DNA of 64,000 nucleotides, from NCBI GenBank assembly GCA_963807975.1, contig CAWEDV010000007.1, forward strand, positions 155,368 through 219,367. Direction: 5' to 3'. The notes under the pieces were generated by a model, which made no database searches, was not told the origin of the DNA, and saw only the letters and a program-made list of their open reading frames with translations. Source of the stretch: JAACFF01 sp963807975. Its GTDB lineage: Bacteria; Chloroflexota; Anaerolineae; Promineifilales; Promineifilaceae. This document shows, piece by piece, positions 18,611 to 27,552 of this stretch; positions within the stretch are counted from its first letter, which is position 1, and every line of letters begins with the position of its first letter. Position numbers and translations under genes: made by a program.

Positions 18611-19513
18611 TCATAAACGACGACGAGCTAGAAGCGTCAATATGACCAGTATCAACAAGACAATTCCCAAAAAGGTCGCTATCATGGCCAGGCTGTTTTC
18701 CGTCGATAATCCTTGACCCGCTTCAACCTGGTTCTCATCGAGGATTGACCTTTCAACATCATCTCTACTGGCATTTTCAGCAGCCGATGGTTCAAACGGC
18801 TCAGAAGCCTCGTCAGCTTCCATCATCGTCTCAGCATCTAATTCTGCACCAGCCGGTTCCTCAGCCACAATGGTTGCTGCAGCGGCACCATTTCTTTCCG
18901 GTTTGCCTGCCAATGAGTCACGTTCCAAGGGCAAAGCAATAGCAGAATCACTTTCCTCTAGCTCAAGCACTGATTCCGCTTCTGCGAGCGGTCCAACGAA
19001 CTCAGGATCAACCGGCACCTCTTCAAATTCAGGCGGTTCTGCTTCTTCGCCCATGATCATCGCCGCTTCTGCTGCTTCCTCTACCGGCGCCTCGGCGATC
19101 ATCTCATCGCTGCCAACAGCGGGGAACATGGCCATTTCTGCGCCAGACATCACACCACTAGTTCCTCCCATAAATAGATTGGCTGCTAGGACGAAAATGA
19201 AGAGAAAAGCTGCCAGCGCAGTGGCCGTACGCAAGATGGGATAGGCTTGAACGAGAGGCTCGCGTTGAGGACAACCGTACAGAGCAGGATCCAACGTGAA
19301 ATTGCGCTTCACTCGGCGCTGAGGCAATATGCGCATCTGCTGCTGCAAGAGGCGCATCTGGCCTATTTCGGCCGTTAGCCCTTCATCCTGCGCCAGATCG
19401 CTTTCCACCTGCTGTCGCTGCTTGGGTGAGAGCGCATCATCCACGTAGGAAGTCAGCAGCTCCTGCCTCTTCTCCTCGTCGGATTTCGTCAAATTCCGTA
19501 AATAATCCAGCAT
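18611..19513 (-). CDS. putative membrane anti-sigma factor
   Basis: A 300-residue protein following the ECF sigma gene on the same strand. Residues 1-75 are charged and helical (LLTSYVDDALSPKQRQQVESDL), resembling anti-sigma domains, though the usual His-x3-Cys-x2-Cys zinc motif is absent. A membrane helix lies at about 95-115, a long acidic extracytoplasmic region rich in Glu, Ala and Pro at 120-270, and a second helix at 275-296. A cytoplasmic N-terminus plus membrane anchor next to a sigma factor supports the anti-sigma role; sequence similarity alone would not. Confidence 0.65.
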   Translation of the reverse strand: MLDYLRNLTKSDEEKRQELLTSYVDDALSPKQRQQVESDLAQDEGLTAEIGQMRLLQQQMRILPQRRVKRNFTLDPALYGCPQREPLVQAYPILRTATALAAFLFIFVLAANLFMGGTSGVMSGAEMAMFPAVGSDEMIAEAPVEEAAEAAMIMGEEAEPPEFEEVPVDPEFVGPLAEAESVLELEESDSAIALPLERDSLAGKPERNGAAAATIVAEEPAGAELDAETMMEADEASEPFEPSAAENASRDDVERSILDENQVEAGQGLSTENSLAMIATFLGIVLLILVILTLLARRRL

Positions 19514-19578
19514 ATTCCACTATTCCGGCTATTCAAGTAGGCGTTTGCAAATCAGATAGCCCAACTTTAGCGCGGTTA

Positions 19579-20172
19579 TTACGTGCTACTACTAAGACGA
19601 TACTGGGCCGGCAAAAGTTCCGTAAAACCACGCAGGCAATCACGCAGTTTGGAACGGGCCCGGCTCATGCGTGACTTAACAGTTCCCAGAGAAACTCGGG
19701 TAATTTCCGCGATTTCCTTATAATCAAAACCCTCTACATCGCCCAAGATGGCTGTAATCCGCTGATCATCCGGAAGCGTCTGCAAGCATTCTTCAACAGC
19801 TTGCATCATCTCCAGTGTTTGCTGCTGATCCTCGGGACCTTGCCCCGGGCTGCGCAAGAACGCATATGACTCATTGTCATCGGTCAACTCGTCGAGCGAC
19901 GTCTGCGGTCGGCGTTTTCGCCGACGCAATTCGTCGTAACAGGCATTGGTAGCAATGCGCATCAACCAGGATTTGAAGCTGCCCCCCCGGAAGCGATTCA
20001 ACGCCTTATACGCCGAAATAAACGCTTCTTGCGTCGCATCTTCTGCCGATTGCGGTTCACCCATGATCCGGTACGCGACATTATAAACCGCCTGCTGGTA
20101 GTGAATAACCAGGCGATTATAAGAATTCACATTCCCTTTTTTCGCCTCCTGGATTAAGGCTGTTTCATCCAT
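19579..20172 (-). CDS. ECF-type RNA polymerase sigma factor (SigW/RpoE-like)
   Basis: A 197-residue sigma factor. Region 2 runs through LVIHYQQAVYNVAYRIMGEPQSAEDATQEAFISAYKAL and FKSWLMRIATNACYDELRRRKRR; region 4 is LPDDQRITAILGDVEGFDYKEIAEITRVSLGTVKSRMSRARSKLRDCL. It is followed at 65 bases by the putative anti-sigma factor, the usual arrangement for envelope-stress ECF systems. The ATG is close to the tRNA-Leu gene, which is divergent. Confidence 0.93.
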   Translation of the reverse strand: MDETALIQEAKKGNVNSYNRLVIHYQQAVYNVAYRIMGEPQSAEDATQEAFISAYKALNRFRGGSFKSWLMRIATNACYDELRRRKRRPQTSLDELTDDNESYAFLRSPGQGPEDQQQTLEMMQAVEECLQTLPDDQRITAILGDVEGFDYKEIAEITRVSLGTVKSRMSRARSKLRDCLRGFTELLPAQYRLSSST

Positions 20173-20227
20173 TTTTGACAGAAATTTGACCTTGTTTTAT
20201 ACTCCGTGCCGTCTTAATAGACCCCTT

Positions 20228-20309
20228 GCCGAAGTGGCGGAACTGGCAGACGCGCACGACTCAAACTCGTGTTCCTTCGGGAGTGTGGGTTCGATTCCCA
20301 CCTTCGGCA
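20228..20309 (+). tRNA. tRNA-Leu (anticodon CAA)
   Basis: An 82-base class II tRNA. The seven-pair acceptor stem joins 20228-20234 (GCCGAAG) with 20302-20308 (CTTCGGC), discriminator A at 20309. The anticodon stem CACGA/TCGTG encloses loop CTCAAAC with anticodon CAA at 20262-20264. A long variable arm (TTCCTTCGGGAGT region) and a GGTTCGATTCC T-loop are present. It reads UUG codons. The 3' CCA is not encoded. Confidence 0.97.
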
Positions 20310-20378
20310 TCTCGTTGATTTTGTGGTAAATCACGGCGGATTATATCCCGGCCCTAGGCCCGGGCAACCAATAAAGGC

Positions 20379-20410
20379 GCTTCCCGATTCCTAAATGGGA
20401 AGCTCTTTTT
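20379..20410 (+). terminator. terminator after tRNA-Leu
   Basis: Stem GCTTCCC (20379-20385) pairs with GGGAAGC (20397-20403), followed by TCTTTTT. It lies 70 bases after the tRNA and 18 bases before the 3' end of convergent mutL. Confidence 0.7.
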
Positions 20411-20427
20411 ATTTTCCCTCTCTGGCA

Positions 20428-22251
20428 TTATGTTCGTCCAAACTGACGTGCCAACTGAGCCACCGATAGGTGAATAAGAGTTGGCCGGCCATGCGGGCAG
20501 GAGTGTGGATTATGGCATTTCTCAAGCTGCTGAATCAGCATCTCCATTTCACTTTGCGACAGTGTCTGCCCCGCCTTAATAGCTGCTGACTTACATACCC
20601 GCAAAACGATTCTTTCCTCAATCTTTTGCTGCAGCGGTTCATCCCCCCGCTCTAAATCTTCTATCACGGCCGTTAACGCTCTAGTCGGATCTAGACTAGA
20701 CACAATAGCCGGCACCGCACGCACCATGAAAGCATTGGGTCCAAACGCCTCAACCTTGAAACCGATCGGATCCAATGTCGGTAAATTTTCCTCCAACAAT
20801 GCAGCCTGAGAAGGGGGCAGGTGCACCGCCGTACCTGCTACCAGCCCTTGTGACACTACTTCTTTTCGTTCCCACTGAGCCATGAACTGCTCGTACAAAA
20901 CACGCTCATGGGCGGCATGTTGGTCGATAAGGTATAAGCCGTCTGGTCCTTCGGTGATGATATAGGCCGCCCCAACTTGCCCAATGACCCGCATAATGGG
21001 CAGGCGCTCATTCTGAAGCAAGTATGCCGCGGGCTTTCCATCCGCCTGACCAGCATCCGAATCCTCTTCTCGTGACACAAAACGCAGCGACCAATCGAGC
21101 TGCAATGATCCCTGTGCGGCAGACTCACGTCTCTCAAATGCATGGTGGTCAAGCTCCCCTTCCCATGATGGGGATTGCATTACACTTTCACCACTGCTGC
21201 TCCAGGCTCCCATGGCACGCACAGGGCTCTGGGCGATGAGTGTACTTCGTACCGCCCGCTGCACAGCGCCAAAGACAGCATTGCTGCGACGGAATCGGAC
21301 CTCAGTCTTGGCTGGGTGGACATTGACATCAACTTCATCCGGCGGCAGTATAATAAAAATTATCCCCAGCGGGTAACGACCGGTTGGCAGCAGCGTATGA
21401 TATGCCTGGATCACCGCGTAAGTGAGGCTTTTATCCTTAATCCATCTGCCATTCACAAACAATGTTATGCGGCTGCGATTGGTCCAATGAAGATTGGGAG
21501 GTCCAACAAATCCAGAAACTGCAATAGACCTGTCCCCCTCTGTAACCTCTCGCTCTGCGCTGTTTCCTAAATGCGCAGCTTCTATCTCCAAAAGATCACG
21601 TGCCGTATCAGGACCGTAGATGGCTAACAACACATCTTGAACGCTGCCATTGCCTGTCGTCTGAAAACTGATCCGATTATCATGCGTCAATCGAAAGCGA
21701 ACTTGAGGATAAGCCAACGCATAACGAGTGATAAATTCGTCGATCAGGCGCTTTTCTGTAGCAGCAGTTTTCAAAAATTTTAGTCTGGCTGGCACATTGT
21801 AAAACAGCTTTTCTACTCCGATCACGCAGCCCTGGGGCGCCCCAACCGTTTCTCGGCTTATCTTATGCCCGCCCTCTAGGTACAAACGGGTACCGGTTTG
21901 CGCCTCTCTAGTCCGGCTGACAATGGTCAATTGGCTGACCGCTGCAATCGAAGCAAGCGCCTCGCCACGAAAGCCTAAAGTGCGTATGGCTTGTAAATCA
22001 TCCATCGATGCCAGTTTCGAGGTGGCATGGCGCAAAAATGCCGTTTCAATTTCGTTGGATGATATCCCTTCTCCATTGTCGGCGACCTGTACAAAATCCC
22101 TGCCACCGCCGCGCACTTCGACATTTATTGTTGATGCTCCAGCATCAAGTGCGTTTTCCACAAGTTCCTTGACTACTGATGAGGGACGTTCGACGACCTC
22201 TCCAGCTGCAATTTGTGATGAAAGTTGCTCAGATAATACACGAATTGTCAT
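20428..22251 (-). CDS. mutL: DNA mismatch repair protein MutL with endonuclease motif
   Basis: A 607-residue GHKL ATPase that couples mismatch recognition by MutS to strand incision. N-terminal ATPase motifs: IAAGEVVERPSSVVKELVENALDAGA, VADNGEGIS, TLGFRGEALASIA. The C-terminal domain carries DQHAAHERVLYEQF, matching the DQHA-x2-E-x4-E endonuclease motif of MutL proteins from bacteria without MutH, plus VCKSAAIKAG and CPHGRPTLI. The ATG at 22251 fits the family start; the frame is open 15 codons further upstream. A TACAAT sits just before this start and may be its promoter. Confidence 0.95.
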   Translation of the reverse strand: MTIRVLSEQLSSQIAAGEVVERPSSVVKELVENALDAGASTINVEVRGGGRDFVQVADNGEGISSNEIETAFLRHATSKLASMDDLQAIRTLGFRGEALASIAAVSQLTIVSRTREAQTGTRLYLEGGHKISRETVGAPQGCVIGVEKLFYNVPARLKFLKTAATEKRLIDEFITRYALAYPQVRFRLTHDNRISFQTTGNGSVQDVLLAIYGPDTARDLLEIEAAHLGNSAEREVTEGDRSIAVSGFVGPPNLHWTNRSRITLFVNGRWIKDKSLTYAVIQAYHTLLPTGRYPLGIIFIILPPDEVDVNVHPAKTEVRFRRSNAVFGAVQRAVRSTLIAQSPVRAMGAWSSSGESVMQSPSWEGELDHHAFERRESAAQGSLQLDWSLRFVSREEDSDAGQADGKPAAYLLQNERLPIMRVIGQVGAAYIITEGPDGLYLIDQHAAHERVLYEQFMAQWERKEVVSQGLVAGTAVHLPPSQAALLEENLPTLDPIGFKVEAFGPNAFMVRAVPAIVSSLDPTRALTAVIEDLERGDEPLQQKIEERIVLRVCKSAAIKAGQTLSQSEMEMLIQQLEKCHNPHSCPHGRPTLIHLSVAQLARQFGRT

Positions 22252-22445
22252 GCGCGTATTGTACCACATGCCTCCATTTCTAATGGGTGCCATCACCAGG
22301 GGGCCGGCTTTTCTGAATAAGATACAGGCACCTACACTAGCTTAACAACCCACACTTATTTATCCAGGTTACTGCTATTGCCATATACACAAAATACGAC
22401 AATAATACCTGAAAACCTCTTTGTGAGAGGTTACAAGGAGTGAGA

Positions 22446-24098
22446 ATGATGGGAAATCGAACTGCTAGAGCATGCTTATTAGGTCTATTGGTTATCCTCG
22501 TCCTGCTGATTCCAGCTTGTGGCGATGAAGAGGCGCCTGTTGTTGAAGAGGTGGCGCCGGTAGAAGAGGCTCCCGCTGAACCGGCGCCCGAATCGCCTGC
22601 TGAGGTGGAACTCGCAGCCGAATCGGTCCCAGTAGAACAAGCAGCGCCTGCCGCGGCTGGATCATTCCAAGATATTCAAGATGCCATAATCCAAATTGAA
22701 GCCCAGGGCAGTTTTGTTGATCCTGCGGAAGGTCTGCAGCTCAACGCCGCAGGGCGTGGCTCCGGTTTTATCATCGATGAATCAGGCATCGCCGTAACCA
22801 ATAACCATGTGGTCACCGGCGCCGCGATCCTGCAAGTTTATATAGGCGGTGAAGAAGAACCTCGTAATGCCAAGATCCTTGGCGTATCTGAATGCTCAGA
22901 CCTAGCAGTCATCGATATCGACGATGAAAATTACGCTTTTCTTGATTGGTTTGATGGTGACGCTGGTGTTGGTTTGGATATATATGTCGCCGGCTTTCCT
23001 CTTGGCGATCCTGAATATACATTAACACGCGGTATTGTCTCAAAGCAAGAAGCGGGCGGAGAAACGCCGTGGTCATCGGTTGATCATGTCATTGAATATG
23101 ACGCCAATACCAATCCCGGTAATTCTGGTGGCGCTGTCGTCGATGAAAACGGCCGTGTGATTGCTGTCCACTACGCGGGCCGCAGCGACACTCGCCAAGC
23201 CTTTGGTATCAGCCATGATGTCGCTGAAGCTATTGTCGAACAACTTCAACAGGGTCAGGATATTCACTCCATCGGCGTCAATGGCAGTGCCATCAACGAC
23301 GGCGAGGGATTATCAGGCATCTGGGTTTCATCCGTGGAATCAGGTTCGCCGGCTGATGCAGCAGGACTTGAGGGAGGAGACATCATCACCAAGATGGAAG
23401 GCCTTGTTTTAGCGACTGATGGCACCATGGCTGACTACTGTGATATTCTGCGCAGCCACAGCCGCGAAGATATCCTGAGCATTGAGGTCTTGCGCTTTGA
23501 TACACAAGAGGTTTTAGAAGGCCAGCTTAATGGCCGTGCGCTTGAACAATCATTCTCCTTCGCCCAGGAGATTTCAGATCCCGAAGCAGGTGAAACTGAA
23601 GGAACTAGCTTCACATACGAAAATTATGTCGGCATTTACGACGATGCAGAATCAGTTTATATGGAAGTCCCCGCGGAATGGAGTGAGACCGACGGCGGGC
23701 CATGGGAAGACGAGGGGGACATTCTTGGCGCTTCCCTATCCGCGGCCAGCAGCTTAGAGGGCTTCAATGACACTTACGAAACACCCGGCATAATGCTCCT
23801 GGCCTCCAATAACCTTACCGGAAGTGAAATGGGGGAACTTATTGATTTCTTCGATTTCAGTGAAGATTGCACTTATGACGGCCGTTTCGACTATGAAGAT
23901 CCCGTCTTCACTGGCGTTTTCGATCAATATTCTGATTGTCTTGGTAGCGGCAATATCTTAATTATTTTGGGCGCAGAGCCTGAAGACGGTTCCTATGCCG
24001 TTATTCTTGCCGGTCAAGCCGTTACGACGGCTGATCTCGATGCTTTAGACCAGATATTAGACACCTTCAATGTTGTTGGCGACCTCCCCAGCTCATAA
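22446..24098 (+). CDS. HtrA-like serine protease lipoprotein with PDZ domain
   Basis: A 550-residue lipoprotein. Lipobox IPAC is near residue 25 and an acidic Pro/Glu/Ala spacer follows to about 75. A trypsin-like domain carries His (AVTNNHVV), Asp (CSDLAVIDID) and Ser (NPGNSGGAVV). A PDZ domain follows (GIWVSSVESGSPADAAGLEGGDIITKMEG), then an extra C-terminal domain of about 170 residues with YVGIYDDAESVYMEVPAEW, which I do not recognise. Degrades or checks misfolded envelope proteins. AAGGAG lies five bases before the ATG at 22446; a second ATG follows directly. Confidence 0.9.
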   Translation: MMGNRTARACLLGLLVILVLLIPACGDEEAPVVEEVAPVEEAPAEPAPESPAEVELAAESVPVEQAAPAAAGSFQDIQDAIIQIEAQGSFVDPAEGLQLNAAGRGSGFIIDESGIAVTNNHVVTGAAILQVYIGGEEEPRNAKILGVSECSDLAVIDIDDENYAFLDWFDGDAGVGLDIYVAGFPLGDPEYTLTRGIVSKQEAGGETPWSSVDHVIEYDANTNPGNSGGAVVDENGRVIAVHYAGRSDTRQAFGISHDVAEAIVEQLQQGQDIHSIGVNGSAINDGEGLSGIWVSSVESGSPADAAGLEGGDIITKMEGLVLATDGTMADYCDILRSHSREDILSIEVLRFDTQEVLEGQLNGRALEQSFSFAQEISDPEAGETEGTSFTYENYVGIYDDAESVYMEVPAEWSETDGGPWEDEGDILGASLSAASSLEGFNDTYETPGIMLLASNNLTGSEMGELIDFFDFSEDCTYDGRFDYEDPVFTGVFDQYSDCLGSGNILIILGAEPEDGSYAVILAGQAVTTADLDALDQILDTFNVVGDLPSS

Positions 24099-24141
24099 TG
24101 ATTGGCCCGGCAGGTTGTTGAGATCTGCCGGGGTTCTGTCA

Positions 24142-26961
24142 CTATTTTTCCCTATTCAACCAGCGCAGCGTCAATTCTCCCAGACGACTCAAGCGCTGTC
24201 TTAACACCGTTGCTTCCGGCAGCGCCTCTAGAAAGCTTTGTCCATACCGTTTAGTCAAGACTCTCTTGTCGAGTACAACCACGACGCCTTCATCGCTCTT
24301 GCGTCGAATGAGACGGCCGAATCCCTGGCGAAAACGAAGCACCGCTTCTGGTATGGAATACTCGAAGAAAGGGCTGTCAAATCCTTCCGATCGAGCAGCA
24401 AAAATCGGATCGGACGGGACATCAAATGGAAGCTTGGCGATTAAAAGCGCCTGTAAGGCAGGACCCGGCACATCCACACCTTCCCAAAACGAACGCGTCC
24501 CTAGGAGGACCGCACGTCGATCCGGCTGCTTAAATTGGGCCAATAATTGCTGGCGTGAAGATCCCTGAAACTGAGCCAACAAAGTAATATCGGAGGCCGA
24601 AAGCAGCCCCTCTATCGCCTGTGCCGTTTGTCGCAGTTGAGCATACGACGTGAACAAAACCATCGTCCTCCCACCCAGAGCGCGGGCAACATCCACAATC
24701 GCCTGCTCCACACTTTGCTGATAACCCGGTTGATTGGGCTCAGGGATGTCCGTTGGTAAGTAGAGGAGCGTGTTGTTTTTGTAATCAAATGGGGACCCAA
24801 CGGCAAGCTCATTGGCATCAACGGCATGCAAACGTTCTCTCAAATAGTTAAAGTCAGCTTCTCCATAACTACTTGGATCAGCCGTGCGCAAAGTCGCAGA
24901 GGTTAAGATGACCGTTTCTTTCTCCTTGAAGATATGTTGTTCCACCAGAGGCCCAACATGCAGCGGTGCTGCGTGCAGTGAAACGCGATCTTTGAACATC
25001 TCCACCCAGTAAATCATCTCATCAACGGGAGTAGATATGATCTGGTCTAAATTCTCACGTGCTTCCTTTAGGGCACGTCCATTGGTCAGTAAGGCAGCTC
25101 GCATCTCTTCCTCATCCTCAATATCATAATTCTCGGAGATATCGGCCAGAAAAGAAGCCAATTTGTCAAAATATTTATCGATTACCTTAAGATGCGTATT
25201 TAGATCGGCCCAGCTGATTTCAATCTCATCATAATTTGGCTGAATACGCACCGCATCAGTCAATCGTATCTGCTGGGCAAATTGGCTCCTAGCCTGTACA
25301 AGATCACGCAAAAAAAACTCAACCGACGTAAAGAACTCTTCCAGCCTGATTGTTGCCTCCTGTGCTTCTTGGCGCATGCGTGCCGAGAAATTCTCAAGTT
25401 CACCGCTGACATGCTCCGGCAATACTGTGCCTAACCTCTTCTGCATATCAAAAAGCAATCCGCTGCGAGGTTTCGAAATATCATCCAGTACTGTCTCTAG
25501 AAAACGTTTATCAGCCCGAAAGCTAAGGCCGCTCGTCACCGCCGATTCCAGGTGATGGGCCTCGTCAACGATCAAATCCATAAATGAGGGCAGTACGTGG
25601 TTTTGATTGGCCACATCCGACAATAACAACGCATGATTGACGATGACAATATGTGCCTGCTCAGCCCGTTGGCGCGCCAGATTCAGCGGGCATCGTTCCG
25701 TTGCACATTGTTCCAACGTACAAACCGCGTTTTCACCATTAAGTCGCGACCAGGCCAGACGCTCGCCTGGAGAACGCAGTGGTATCTCAGCCACATCTCC
25801 GGTTTCTGTTTTAGATAACCAAAGTAGGATCCGGGCGAAGAGCACCATCTCATCGGCGCTGCTAGGACCACTGCGGCGCATTTGTTGGAACAGTCGCGTG
25901 CAAATATAGTTACTGCGTCCCTTCCGCACCGCGGCTCGCAGTTCAAAAGGCAAGCTCTTCTGTAGTTCAGGAATATCCTTATTGATCAGTTGATCCTGCA
26001 AATTAATCGTATTGGTAGAAATGACCACACGTCGACCATTCTCTACCGCCCAAAATGCAGCCGGCAGCAGATACCCTATACTCTTGCCGGTACCCGTCCC
26101 CGCCTCAATAAGTACATGATCACCATGATTAAATGCCTGTGCGACCGCCACTGTCATTTCTTCTTGCTCAGGCCGATATTCAAATCCTTCAAAGACCTGG
26201 CTAAAATTGCCTCCTGGCTGGATCATCCCCGCTACCATCTCTTCATCGAGGAGTACAATATCGTCCTGGGCAACTACGGTCCGTCCTTCCAATTTGGGTG
26301 GCTTAAACAGTCTTGGCAGGCGACCTCGCTGTCGAAGTTCCTCTCCAGCAAAAGCATTCCGGGCTCGTTCAGACAAAATCTCTTCAAAAAAAAGTGTTTC
26401 TGGCCAGCCAATACGCTGTCCTGTGCGCACCAATTCATCTAGCTGAGCGAGCGGTATCTGCATCGCCCTCTCCCGCAAAGCGAGGAATAGCTCAATCGTA
26501 AGTTCTGCATCCTCGCGTGCCCGATGCGCCTGCCCCCCCTCGGGAAGAGCAAGCATGAGAAAAACTGCCAACGAATTTAAGCCGAAGCGCCCTGCCTCTG
26601 GCACCAAAATTGAGGCCAGGGTCAACGTATCGATGCGATGGTTGCCAATAGCCAGCCGCTCTTCCTGCATGAAGGCGATATCGAAATCTACATTGTGGCC
26701 GACTAATACTCGGTTGCTCAAGTGGGACCGCAGCTGGGAACGCACCTGGAACATTCCCGGCGCATCCTCCACCATCTCCTGGGTGATGCCCGTCAGCCTG
26801 GTGATCTCTGGTGGAATATCCCGCTGTGGATAGACCAGTGAACTAAATTCATCAACGATACCATTCCCGCGAAATGTGATTGCCGCAACCTCGATGATCG
26901 CATCTTTAGATGGATTAAACCCCGTTGTTTCAATATCGACCGCGACATATTCGTTCATCAT
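24142..26961 (-). CDS. DnaQ-type exonuclease fused to DinG-like helicase
   Basis: A 939-residue bifunctional protein. Residues 1-165 are a DEDDh 3'-5' exonuclease (Asp9 and Glu11 in VDIETTGF, Asp92 in NVDFDIAF, His146 and Asp151 in AHRAREDAEL). The rest is an XPD/DinG-type helicase with Walker A EAGTGTGKS (287-294), four Cys for an iron-sulfur cluster (YICTR, then AVCTLEQCATERCP), IVNHALLL, DEAH box (IVDEAHHLE), LTSATL and a C-terminal RFRQGFGRLIRRKSDEG. This fusion is the usual DinG form in Firmicutes and Chloroflexota. Probable role: unwinding and trimming of R-loops or damaged DNA. Confidence 0.93.
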   Translation of the reverse strand: MMNEYVAVDIETTGFNPSKDAIIEVAAITFRGNGIVDEFSSLVYPQRDIPPEITRLTGITQEMVEDAPGMFQVRSQLRSHLSNRVLVGHNVDFDIAFMQEERLAIGNHRIDTLTLASILVPEAGRFGLNSLAVFLMLALPEGGQAHRAREDAELTIELFLALRERAMQIPLAQLDELVRTGQRIGWPETLFFEEILSERARNAFAGEELRQRGRLPRLFKPPKLEGRTVVAQDDIVLLDEEMVAGMIQPGGNFSQVFEGFEYRPEQEEMTVAVAQAFNHGDHVLIEAGTGTGKSIGYLLPAAFWAVENGRRVVISTNTINLQDQLINKDIPELQKSLPFELRAAVRKGRSNYICTRLFQQMRRSGPSSADEMVLFARILLWLSKTETGDVAEIPLRSPGERLAWSRLNGENAVCTLEQCATERCPLNLARQRAEQAHIVIVNHALLLSDVANQNHVLPSFMDLIVDEAHHLESAVTSGLSFRADKRFLETVLDDISKPRSGLLFDMQKRLGTVLPEHVSGELENFSARMRQEAQEATIRLEEFFTSVEFFLRDLVQARSQFAQQIRLTDAVRIQPNYDEIEISWADLNTHLKVIDKYFDKLASFLADISENYDIEDEEEMRAALLTNGRALKEARENLDQIISTPVDEMIYWVEMFKDRVSLHAAPLHVGPLVEQHIFKEKETVILTSATLRTADPSSYGEADFNYLRERLHAVDANELAVGSPFDYKNNTLLYLPTDIPEPNQPGYQQSVEQAIVDVARALGGRTMVLFTSYAQLRQTAQAIEGLLSASDITLLAQFQGSSRQQLLAQFKQPDRRAVLLGTRSFWEGVDVPGPALQALLIAKLPFDVPSDPIFAARSEGFDSPFFEYSIPEAVLRFRQGFGRLIRRKSDEGVVVVLDKRVLTKRYGQSFLEALPEATVLRQRLSRLGELTLRWLNREK

Positions 26962-26997
26962 CGAACACCAACTCCTGGATGGAACGGATTAAAACGT

Positions 26998-27336
26998 TTA
27001 CCGCTCGTCGCCATCTCCTCGGATCTGGCCTCTTTCTAGACGTGAAAACAGCTTCACCAAATTAGCTTCTGCCACCTCTTGCAGAGAAAGATCGAGTTCG
27101 GTGCAAATCTGTGCCAGGTACCATAACACATCTCCCAACTCTTTTTTGAGCGCCTGGCGATCGACCTCTGTAATCTCCCCGTTGCGATCGCGGAAGATTT
27201 TCTTAACCTTTCCAGCCACTTCACCAGCTTCGTTGATCATGCCCATCGTCGGATAAACGATGGAATGGTTCATGGGTATAACATTCCAGGTCTTTCTTGA
27301 CTCTCTTTGATAAGTATCAAAACTTTCGATTTTCAT
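26998..27336 (-). CDS. MazG-like nucleotide pyrophosphohydrolase
   Basis: About 112 residues. The MazG fold is shown by GMINEAGEVAGKVKK (metal Glu pair) and KKELGDVLWYLAQICTELDLSLQEVAEAN (second Glu/Asp set). It hydrolyses nucleoside triphosphates to monophosphate and PPi, probably for housekeeping of non-canonical nucleotides. The open frame reaches an ATG at 27396, but the extra 20 codons cover a copy of the dispersed AAACCCGGTTT palindrome, so I prefer the ATG at 27336 (MKIESFDTYQRES). It is 36 bases upstream of the DinG gene and likely co-transcribed. Confidence 0.82.
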   Translation of the reverse strand: MKIESFDTYQRESRKTWNVIPMNHSIVYPTMGMINEAGEVAGKVKKIFRDRNGEITEVDRQALKKELGDVLWYLAQICTELDLSLQEVAEANLVKLFSRLERGQIRGDGDER

Positions 27337-27496
27337 AGCTTCGTATTCATTCGGTTTGGACCAAGAAACCCGGTTTTCGGCAAGCGCATCAATCATTCTA
27401 ATTGAGTAGAATATCGGGTTTCAAATAACGACAAATTTATTCAACTCAACAGCACACAACGAGTTTGATTATAGCACATTTATTCTATTATTGGAT

Positions 27497-27528
27497 AAAA
27501 AAACGGCAGGTTTCCTGAAACCTGCCGT
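27497..27528 (-). terminator. terminator after the tandem ATPase genes
   Basis: An 11-bp perfect stem, ACGGCAGGTTT (27503-27513) with AAACCTGCCGT (27518-27528), loop of four. On the minus strand it is followed by seven T. It lies 25 bases after the stop of the ATPase gene that ends at 27553. Confidence 0.9.
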
Positions 27529-27552
27529 GTCTGTTGGCCTAAAGCGTTGGCT